Shown piece by piece: positions 58,123 to 64,000 of a DNA stretch of 64,000 nucleotides. Below the pieces are notes generated by a model. The model did not search any database. It saw nothing but the letters and a program-made list of their open reading frames with translations, and had not been told where the DNA came from. Every line of letters starts with the position of its first letter. Position 1 is the first letter of the stretch. The translations under genes and the position numbers were made by a program. Source of the DNA: an uncultured Christensenellaceae bacterium (GTDB lineage: Bacteria; Bacillota; Clostridia; Christensenellales; UMGS416); contig CALWDW010000012.1 in assembly GCA_944376795.1 (NCBI GenBank), positions 103,201 to 167,200 of the forward strand, given 5' to 3'.

Positions 58123-59027
58123 AAGATAGTAGCATTCTGATTCAGGATGTAGAAGCCAAAAATATTATGACAAAATCCACCCTGCCGGTGGGCGGCTATT
58201 CCGTCAATCCTTATGTGGGCTGTACCCATGGCTGCAAATACTGCTACGCCTCGTTTATGAAACGATTTACAGGGCACACTGAACCATGGGGCACATTCCT
58301 GGATGTGAAACATTGGCCCACAATCAAAAATCCACAAAAGTACAATGGGCAGCGCGTGGTCATCGGTTCTGTGACCGATGGCTATCTGCCCCAGGAGGAG
58401 CAGTTTCAGAACACCCGAAGGCTTCTTGAGCAGCTCCGGGGCAGCGAGGCGGAAATTCTCATCTGCACCAAGTCAGACTTGGTCATCCGTGACATTGACC
58501 TTCTGAAAGAACTGGGAAAGGTCACGGTTTCCTGGTCGATCAATACATTGGACGAAGGCTTTAAAAATGATATGGACCATGCCGTCAGCATCAAGCGACG
58601 GCTGGATGCCATGAAGCAGATCTATGATGCGGGCATTCGCACGGTCTGCTTTATTTCCCCTGTCTTTCCGGGTATCACAGATTTTGAGGCTATCTTTCAT
58701 CAGGTCAGAAACCAATGTGACCTGATATGGTTGGAAAATCTGAATCTGCGAGGCGGATTCAAAAAAGACATTCTGGCCTACATTCGTAAAAAATATCCCG
58801 ACTTGCTTCCGTTGTACGACGCTATCTACAACAAGGGCGACAGAAGCTACTTTCGTGGTTTGGAGGATCAAGCGGAACGGCTAGCGAAAGAATACAGCTG
58901 TCCCTTCGTGGACAACGAGCTGCCCTACGGACGAGCAGAGCCTGGGCACCCCGTAATTGTGGATTACTTTTACCATGAGGAAGTACGTGGCTCGGAAAAC
59001 ACCGGAAGGCGTAGCCGAAAGGCATGA
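58110..59027 (+). CDS. Radical SAM mobile pair protein B-like
   Basis: 305 residues from ATG 58110, behind TGGAGGAACAGAAAAC. The motif INPYVGCTHGCKYCYA-like (SVNPYVGCTHGCKYCYA) gives C-x3-C-x2-C; ILICTKSDLVIRDIDLLKEL, SWSINTLDEGFKNDMDHAV, and AGIRTVCFISPVFPGITDFE complete a radical SAM barrel similar to SPL-like/Rv2578c-type proteins. A C-terminal YFYHEEVRGSENTGRR follows. It is cotranslated with the preceding radical SAM gene (13-base overlap), the arrangement of the mobile pair, usually with a MarR-family regulator, which is absent here. Reaction unknown; both are cytosolic. Confidence 0.8.
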   Translation: MAEVKDSSILIQDVEAKNIMTKSTLPVGGYSVNPYVGCTHGCKYCYASFMKRFTGHTEPWGTFLDVKHWPTIKNPQKYNGQRVVIGSVTDGYLPQEEQFQNTRRLLEQLRGSEAEILICTKSDLVIRDIDLLKELGKVTVSWSINTLDEGFKNDMDHAVSIKRRLDAMKQIYDAGIRTVCFISPVFPGITDFEAIFHQVRNQCDLIWLENLNLRGGFKKDILAYIRKKYPDLLPLYDAIYNKGDRSYFRGLEDQAERLAKEYSCPFVDNELPYGRAEPGHPVIVDYFYHEEVRGSENTGRRSRKA

Positions 59028-59083
59028 TGTGTTGTTTATGAAGGGTTCATTAACATGCATGAACACAAATAAGGAGAACAATC

Positions 59084-59860
59084 ATGAATATTCAGCAGAT
59101 TCGTAATGCAACCATCCGTGTTGACTGCGGAGGCAAACATTTTTTAATTGATCCCTGGTTTCAAAAGAAAGGTACCGGCATAAGCGCTCCTTCGCCTGAT
59201 CCTGAGAAGGCGAAAATCCCATCCCCTACAACGGAACTTCCTTTTCCTGTGGAGCAGATTATGGCAGGGATCGATGCCATGATCGTCACCCATATTCATC
59301 CTGATCATTTCGACCCGGAGACGGCGGCAATGCTGGACAAAAGCATCCCTGTTTTCGCTGTAAATGAAGAAACTAAATCCCAGATTGAGAGCTTTGGGTA
59401 TACTTCTGTTGCTGTGCTCAAGGATGAAGGGAATGACTTTGACGGCGTGATTCTTATCCGCACGGAAGCCATGCATGGCGAGTCGCCCGAACGGGCTGCC
59501 GGGGCGGTCTGCGGCGTAATTCTGCAAGCGGCCGGGGAGCCAACGTTGTATGTAGCCGGAGATACTGTGTACTATAAAGGGGTCGAGCAGACGCTGGAGC
59601 GGTATCGCCCGGACGTTGTTGTGCTCAATGCCTGTGGTGCGGAGCTAATGGGAGTAGGACGTCTCATCATGGGAACCGAGGATGTTTTGAAGGTGTGTGA
59701 GGCTGCGCCGGATGCCGCGATCATCGCCAGCCACATGGATGCCGTCAATCATGCCACAGTGAGCCGCACCGAACTCCGTGAATTTCTGAAGAAACACGGT
59801 GTAGATGGACGTGTCCTGATCCCGGAGGACGGAGAATTCCTGGAGTTTCCGGGAAAGTAA
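59084..59860 (+). CDS. MBL-fold metallo-hydrolase
   Basis: 258 residues from ATG 59084 behind AAGGAGAACAATC. The sequence begins IQQIRNATIRVDCGGKHFLI and has MIVTHIHPDHFDPETAAMLD with the HxHxDHxD motif near residues 70-76, then LYVAGDTVYYKGVEQTLERY with Asp ligand, and ASHMDAVNHATVSR with the final His. It is most like L-ascorbate-6-phosphate-lactonase/UPF0173-like members. The gene lies between the radical SAM pair and trpS in the same direction with short spacers (56 and 7 bases), so they may form one transcript. Substrate unknown; antibiotic hydrolysis is not indicated. Confidence 0.85.
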   Translation: MNIQQIRNATIRVDCGGKHFLIDPWFQKKGTGISAPSPDPEKAKIPSPTTELPFPVEQIMAGIDAMIVTHIHPDHFDPETAAMLDKSIPVFAVNEETKSQIESFGYTSVAVLKDEGNDFDGVILIRTEAMHGESPERAAGAVCGVILQAAGEPTLYVAGDTVYYKGVEQTLERYRPDVVVLNACGAELMGVGRLIMGTEDVLKVCEAAPDAAIIASHMDAVNHATVSRTELREFLKKHGVDGRVLIPEDGEFLEFPGK

Positions 59861-59867
59861 TCGCGGT

Positions 59868-60926
59868 ATGGGTGAAATCATTTTAACGGGCGACCGTCCT
59901 ACTGGCCGCCTTCATGTAGGGCATTATGTCGGTTCTTTGAGAGAACGTGTCCGGCTTCAAAATTCCGGGCGCTTCCGTGAGGTATATATTATGATTGCGG
60001 ATGCGCAGGCACTGACGGATAACGCGGAACATCCAGAAAAAGTCCGGCAGAATATCGTAGAGGTAGCGCTTGATTATCTGGCTTGCGGTCTTGACCCGGG
60101 AAAATCTACGATTTTTATTCAATCTATGATTCCGGAACTGACCGAGCTGACCTTTTATTATATGAATTTGGTGACGGTTTCTCGCTTGCAGCGTAACCCC
60201 ACCGTAAAAGCGGAAATCCAGCAACGAAACTTTGAGGCGAGCATACCGGTCGGCTTCTTCTGCTACCCCATCAGCCAGGCTGCGGACATCACAGCTTTTC
60301 GGGCCACGGCTGTCCCTGCAGGAGAGGATCAGGAGCCAATGCTGGAGCAGTGCAGAGAGATCGTCCGTAAATTTAATGCAGTGTATGGGGAGACGCTGGT
60401 GGAACCCCATATCGTCCTGCCAAAACAACAGGCTTGTATGCGGCTACCCGGTATTGACGGGAAGGCCAAAATGAGCAAGTCATTGGGAAATTGTATCTAC
60501 CTCTCCGATGAGCCGGATGTAATCAACGCCAAAGTTATGTCCATGTTTACAGATCCCACTCATTTGAGGAAAGATGATCCCGGCCACACGGAAGGGAACC
60601 CCGTTTTTATGTATTTGGAGGCTTTTTCTATGCCCGAACATTTTGCGGCGTTCCTGCCGGAGTATAGCGGGCTTGATGAATTGAAGGCGCATTATCAAAG
60701 GGGCGGGCTTGGAGATGTAAAAATAAAGAAGTTTCTAAGCCAGGTGCTTCAATATGAATTGGCGCCTATTCGGGAACGCCGGAAGATGTGGGAAAAACGT
60801 AGGCCTGACGTATACAAGATTTTGAAAAACGGTACAGAAAAAGCACGAACAGTGACCTCTGATACACTCTCTGATGTACGTTGTGCCATGAAGATTAACT
60901 ACTTTGATAGTGGCAAATTGTTTTAA
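59868..60926 (+). CDS. trpS: Tryptophanyl-tRNA synthetase
   Basis: 352 residues, close to the bacterial enzyme length of 330-350. Class Ic synthetase with GDRPTGRLHVGHYVGS as the HIGH-type signature near residue 15, VPAGEDQEPMLEQCREIVRK, the GIDGKAKMSKSLGN KMSKS loop near residue 200, and a helical anticodon-binding C-terminus. It charges tRNA-Trp. Position 7 bases after the MBL gene, in the AT-rich block with mobile-type genes, suggests that this is an additional, transferred TrpRS; whether another copy exists elsewhere is not visible. No T-box leader is seen. Followed by a good terminator. Confidence 0.95.
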   Translation: MGEIILTGDRPTGRLHVGHYVGSLRERVRLQNSGRFREVYIMIADAQALTDNAEHPEKVRQNIVEVALDYLACGLDPGKSTIFIQSMIPELTELTFYYMNLVTVSRLQRNPTVKAEIQQRNFEASIPVGFFCYPISQAADITAFRATAVPAGEDQEPMLEQCREIVRKFNAVYGETLVEPHIVLPKQQACMRLPGIDGKAKMSKSLGNCIYLSDEPDVINAKVMSMFTDPTHLRKDDPGHTEGNPVFMYLEAFSMPEHFAAFLPEYSGLDELKAHYQRGGLGDVKIKKFLSQVLQYELAPIRERRKMWEKRRPDVYKILKNGTEKARTVTSDTLSDVRCAMKINYFDSGKLF

Positions 60927-61013
60927 AATGCTACATTTTATAGAGTAGTCGGGTACAAGAACCCGGATGTCTTAATACAAGAATTTATATTACCACATAA
61001 ATAGTAAAACAAA

Positions 61014-61057
61014 CAGTAACGCCGGGCACATTAAACCCAATAGCGTTACTGTTTTTT
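61014..61057 (+). terminator. Terminator of the radical SAM-trpS gene set
   Basis: CAGTAACGC (61014-61022) pairs with GCGTTACTG (61043-61051), followed by TTTTTT. It lies 88 bases after the trpS stop. Confidence 0.88.
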
Positions 61058-61082
61058 CATAGGCCTGCGCCTATCACAGAGT

Positions 61083-61140
61083 ACAACTTCTCTTTGAATA
61101 AAAGTATCCTTCAATTATAGATTTAATATCGAGAAGTTGT
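61083..61140. repeat. Inverted repeat in AT-rich gap
   Basis: ACAACTTCTC (61083-61092) and GAGAAGTTGT (61131-61140) are exact inverted copies with 38 bases between. They could be ends of a small element or a long stem; 61141-61320 has no gene that I can support. Confidence 0.45.
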
Positions 61141-61322
61141 CCTAATACGGCACCATTTGTCCTGATTTCTGCCCTGTTGTGTATGGTTCATGATGCAGAT
61201 AGTTGAGTGTAAAATGGGAAAATGAAAGAACTGTTATAGAATCCGTATGGATGAACAATAGCTGCGTTTTACCCCAAATAGCAAAATTTTATGCCCAAAT
61301 GGCAGGATGTGCTTCCAAAGCG

Positions 61323-61380
61323 TTGACGAAGCCAGTTTAACTAAGTATGATGAAGATACGATTAAACAACGGTTTAATCG
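61323..61380 (+). promoter_or_regulatory. Promoter and palindromic operator of the metal-export genes
   Basis: TTGACG (61323-61328), 17 bases, TATGAT (61346-61351) is a near-consensus promoter. Immediately after it, CGATTAAAC (61359-61367) and GTTTAATCG (61372-61380) form an exact 9-bp inverted repeat with AACG centre, straddling the expected transcription start. This is the usual spot for a metal-responsive ArsR/CmtR-like or CsoR-like repressor, inferred by position only. The HMA gene starts at 61421. Confidence 0.7.
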
Positions 61381-61420
61381 TTCTGGCGACAGGAGCAAAT
61401 TAAGAGAGGAGTTTTCCAAA

Positions 61421-61639
61421 ATGAAAAAAACTTATAAGATCGAAGTAGACTGCGCTAACTGCGCCAACCTGATGGAAGACGCAGCCCGCAAGACCAGCGG
61501 CGTGCAGAACGCTACTGTGAACTTCATGACCCAGAAGATGATCGTGGAATTTGCTGAAGGTCAGGAGCCGGCCAGTGTGATGACTGCTGTGCAGAAGGCT
61601 TGCAAGAAGGTGGAGCCTGACTGCGAGATCTTCCTGTAA
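61421..61639 (+). CDS. Small heavy-metal-associated (HMA) domain protein
   Basis: 72 residues from ATG 61421 behind AGAGGAGTTTTCCAAA. It is a lone ferredoxin-like HMA domain: KTYKIEVDCANCANLMEDAA, with metal-binding C-x-x-C in DCANCAN near residue 11-15, and NATVNFMTQKMIVEFAEGQE. Extra Cys (KACKKVEPDCEIF) at the C-terminus is a possible second ligand. It likely acts as a metal chaperone or donor for the adjacent ATPase, which lacks an N-terminal HMA domain itself. 91 bases separate the two genes. Confidence 0.88.
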   Translation: MKKTYKIEVDCANCANLMEDAARKTSGVQNATVNFMTQKMIVEFAEGQEPASVMTAVQKACKKVEPDCEIFL

Positions 61640-61730
61640 GGCCCATTCCACATAGGTGCCCCAGACGCTACGGGCGGAAGGGGCGCTTTTTTAACAAACA
61701 AATAAGCAATTATAGAAGGGAAAGAATGAT

Positions 61731-63731
61731 ATGCAAGAAATGATTGAAAGCGGCTTGCTGATCGTAGTAGCCGTATTATCAGTTATCCTTCTCTTGATTG
61801 GTCAGCGGCCTAGCAGCGGCATGACAAAGAAACAGAAAATCATGTTGGGAAGAATCCTGACTGCCACGGTATTGCTGCTGGCGTTACAAACTTTGGGTTC
61901 CACCGTTTTTGATCAGCTGGGCGCAGCCGGGCGCTGGGTACGATTGGCGCTATATTTGGTAGACTATCTCATTATTGGTTATGATATTCTGAGAAAAGCA
62001 TATAAAGGTATCCGCAATGGCCAGGTCTTTGACGAGAACTTCTTGATGGCGGTTGCCACCATTGGCGCTTTGGCACTGGCTGTCTACGAAAACGGTGATT
62101 ATCTGGAGTCCATTGCAGTTATGCTGTTCTATCAGGTAGGCGAATGGTTCCAGTCCTATGCTGTTGGCAAATCTCGCCGCAACATCAGCGAACTGATGGA
62201 CATCCGTCCAGACTACGCCAACATTGAACGGGATGGCAAGCTCGAACAAGTAGACCCGGACGAGGTGGGTATCGGCACCATCATCGTGGTTCAGCCTGGC
62301 GAGAAAGTTCCCATTGACGGTACCGTGGTGCAGGGAGAATCCACTCTGAACACTGCCGCCCTCACCGGCGAAAGTTTGCCCCGTGAGGTCAAGACTGGCG
62401 ATGAGATCATCTCTGGCTGCATTAACATGACAGGACTGCTTCATATCCAGACTACCAAGGAATTTGGTGAGTCTACGGTCTCAAAAATTTTGGACTTGGT
62501 GGAAAATGCCTCCTCCCGAAAATCGAAGTCGGAGGATTTTATCTCCCGTTTTGCGAAAATTTATACCCCGGCTGTTTGCTATGCAGCGTTGGCGTTGGCC
62601 GTGCTTCCGCCGCTGGTGCGGATGTTTGCCTTGGGTCTTCCCGCCGGCTGGGAAACCTGGGTATACCGGGCACTGACCTTCCTTGTTGCTAGCTGTCCTT
62701 GTGCACTAGTCATCTCTATCCCTCTGTCCTTCTTTGCAGGGATTGGCGGAGCTAGTAAGGCCGGTGTGCTGGTCAAAGGTTCCAACTACCTTGAGACTCT
62801 GTCACAGGCTAAGATTGTAGTCTTTGACAAGACCGGCACACTGACTCAGGGTGTATTTGAGGTGAATGCGATCCATCACAATGAGATGGATGAGCGCAAG
62901 CTGGTGGAATATGCTGCTCTGGCGGAAAGTGCCTCTAGCCACCCCATCAGCAAGAGTTTGCAGAAAGCCTACGGTATGGAAATCGACCGCAGCCGGGTAA
63001 CTGACATCCAGGAACTCAGCGGCAACGGTGTCATCGCTACGGTGGACGGTCATCAAGTGGCAGCTGGTAACGACAAACTCATGAATCGTCTGGGCGTCCA
63101 GTCTATTCCGTGCCACAGCGTAGGCACCATCATCCATATGGCGATCGACGGGAAATATGCCGGACACATTGTTATTTCCGACATCGTGAAGCCTCACTCC
63201 AAGGAAGCCATCCAGGCATTAAAGTCGGCTGGCGTTCGCAAGACTGTGATGCTTACCGGTGATGCCAAAAAGGTGGCCACCAGCGTAGCCTCCGCCCTTG
63301 GATTAGATGAGGTCTACAGCGAACTGCTCCCCGCTGATAAGGTAGAGAAAGTAGAGGAGCTACTTCAGATTAAGTCGGAAAAGGAAAAGCTGGCTTTTGT
63401 AGGGGATGGCATCAACGACGCCCCGGTGCTCCGCCGGGCGGACATTGGTATCGCCATGGGTGCCATGGGTTCTGACGCTGCCATTGAGGCTGCCGATGTA
63501 GTGCTGATGGATGATGATCCCATGCAGATTTCCAAGGCGATTAAGATCAGTTGTAAGTGTCTGGGCATTGTTTACCAGAACATTGTCTTTGCCATCGGCA
63601 TCAAGCTGATCTGCCTTGTCCTGGTGGCTCTGGGCCTGGCCAGTATGTGGCTGGCGGTGTTTGCGGATGTAGGTGTGATGATTCTGGCCGTCTTAAACGC
63701 GATTCGCACTTTATTTGTCAAAAAGTTATGA
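61731..63731 (+). CDS. Heavy-metal translocating P1B-type ATPase (Zn/Cd/Co-type)
   Basis: 666 residues with about eight membrane helices. The membrane ion site motif is SCPCALVISIPLSFFAG (CPC, near 320), followed by phosphorylation motif VFDKTGTLTQGVFEVNAI with the Asp near residue 365, SSHPISKSL, which is the HP motif, TGDAKKVATSVASAL and VGDGINDAPVLRRADIGIAM, which define the P-domain. TALTGESLPREV-type (AALTGESLPREVKTG) is the A-domain TGE loop. A CPC with later helix residues is consistent with class P1B-2 Zn/Cd export. There is no N-terminal HMA domain; the upstream 72-residue HMA protein may replace it. Cytoplasmic membrane. GAAGGGAAAGAATGAT precedes ATG. Confidence 0.95.
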   Translation: MQEMIESGLLIVVAVLSVILLLIGQRPSSGMTKKQKIMLGRILTATVLLLALQTLGSTVFDQLGAAGRWVRLALYLVDYLIIGYDILRKAYKGIRNGQVFDENFLMAVATIGALALAVYENGDYLESIAVMLFYQVGEWFQSYAVGKSRRNISELMDIRPDYANIERDGKLEQVDPDEVGIGTIIVVQPGEKVPIDGTVVQGESTLNTAALTGESLPREVKTGDEIISGCINMTGLLHIQTTKEFGESTVSKILDLVENASSRKSKSEDFISRFAKIYTPAVCYAALALAVLPPLVRMFALGLPAGWETWVYRALTFLVASCPCALVISIPLSFFAGIGGASKAGVLVKGSNYLETLSQAKIVVFDKTGTLTQGVFEVNAIHHNEMDERKLVEYAALAESASSHPISKSLQKAYGMEIDRSRVTDIQELSGNGVIATVDGHQVAAGNDKLMNRLGVQSIPCHSVGTIIHMAIDGKYAGHIVISDIVKPHSKEAIQALKSAGVRKTVMLTGDAKKVATSVASALGLDEVYSELLPADKVEKVEELLQIKSEKEKLAFVGDGINDAPVLRRADIGIAMGAMGSDAAIEAADVVLMDDDPMQISKAIKISCKCLGIVYQNIVFAIGIKLICLVLVALGLASMWLAVFADVGVMILAVLNAIRTLFVKKL

Positions 63732-63771
63732 ATTTGATAGGTGTGGCGCGTTAAATTTTGTGCCATAGAGA

Positions 63772-63813
63772 AGCCAACAGAGAAAGAGAAATTTCCCACT
63801 CTGCTGGCTTTTT
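63772..63813 (+). terminator. Terminator of the metal ATPase operon
   Basis: AGCCAACAGAG (63772-63782) pairs with CTCTGCTGGCT (63799-63809; one mismatch), followed by TTTT. It is about 40 bases after the stop. Confidence 0.75.
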
Positions 63814-63877
63814 CACTTATTCAGCACAGACCGTTCGCATCTTTGGTTTATATATATTATACAGTTTTTTACGGGAA

Positions 63878-63916
63878 GGGCGCGTTGCAGAAATGAAATC
63901 TGCAGCGCGCCCTTTT
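63878..63916 (+). terminator. Second hairpin terminator
   Basis: GGGCGCGTTGCAGA (63878-63891) pairs with TCTGCAGCGCGCCC (63899-63912; one G-U pair), followed by TTTT. It separates the metal-export genes from a possible next gene. Confidence 0.65.
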
Positions 63917-63985
63917 ATGCGCCGTCCAAAGGAGTATGTAGCCGATAGGTTGTGGAAAAACAAGCGTTTGGGGAAGGAAAAAGGC

Positions 63986-64000
63986 ATGGCAAAGCAGACG
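63986..64000 (+). CDS. Start of a further gene, cut by the window edge
   Basis: ATG at 63986 begins MAKQT after GGAAGGAAAAAGGC. The same frame is open back to ATG 63917. Only five codons are visible, so I name no function, and the gene may not be real. Confidence 0.3.

Noticed and set aside
59868..60926. T-box leader for trpS
   Set aside because: The upstream gene ends 7 bases before trpS, leaving no room for a leader, and no AGGGTGGNACC-like motif is present.

Overview
This window looks like a chromosomal segment of a GC-rich anaerobic gut-type Clostridia (Bacillota). The reasons are the strong AGGAGG-type ribosome binding sites, an aro operon with a fused AroE-AroK, many intracellular glycoside hydrolases, CotR-free Gram-positive envelope genes (LicD, YkuD, MurJ), a smpB-ssrA pair, and a radical-SAM mobile pair typical of Firmicutes. 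No 16S rRNA is present, so genus is not assignable from this sequence.

Layout. 1-7983: a nearly complete common aromatic pathway operon on the + strand (pheA 3' end, aroB, aroC, aroEK fusion, aroQ, a P-loop kinase of unknown substrate, aroF, aroA, tyrA). It covers DAHP synthesis to chorismate and the branches to prephenate, phenylpyruvate and hydroxyphenylpyruvate. 8398-15260: minus-strand genes for an esterase, a CPT-like kinase, YaiI, a RluA-type pseudouridine synthase, then ~3.5 copies of a ~151-bp tandem repeat, then a heterodimeric ABC exporter divergent from a LysR regulator. 16385-33928: a carbohydrate cluster holding two tandem enolase-superfamily dehydratases, a serine hydrolase, three TIM-barrel isomerase/epimerase-like proteins, an MFS transporter, and GH43-like, GH36, GH39 and GH42 enzymes, all without signal peptides. 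34295-39081: a complete branched-chain amino acid (Liv-type) ABC importer. 39838-47964: a GntR regulator, YjjG-like phosphatase, Asp-box (sialidase-fold) protein, MATE pump, lipoprotein, YbaK and a GH31 enzyme. 48150-54656: a minus-strand surface-polysaccharide operon (licD, murJ-like flippase, Wzz fused to a degenerate tyrosine-kinase domain, Wzy-like polymerase, L,D-transpeptidase) behind a consensus promoter. 54833-57259: MBL hydrolase, YgjP-like metalloprotease, smpB and tmRNA. 57439-63731: a visibly more AT-rich stretch starting just 3' of ssrA, with two radical-SAM proteins, an MBL hydrolase, a tryptophanyl-tRNA synthetase, and a metal-efflux module (small HMA protein plus P1B ATPase) with a clear promoter-operator.

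How parts work together. The first operon supplies chorismate and Phe/Tyr precursors. The sugar cluster imports and cleaves short galactosides/xylosides in the cytosol and handles sugar acids. The Liv system imports branched-chain amino acids or a related ligand. The most unusual items are the radical-SAM pair abutting ssrA with an apparently lost 5' part, the Wzz protein with a dead kinase domain, the long tandem and hairpin repeats, a probable AUC start codon in the RluA-like gene, and the metal-ATPase operator without a linked regulator. All functional calls come from reading motifs; no database search was run.
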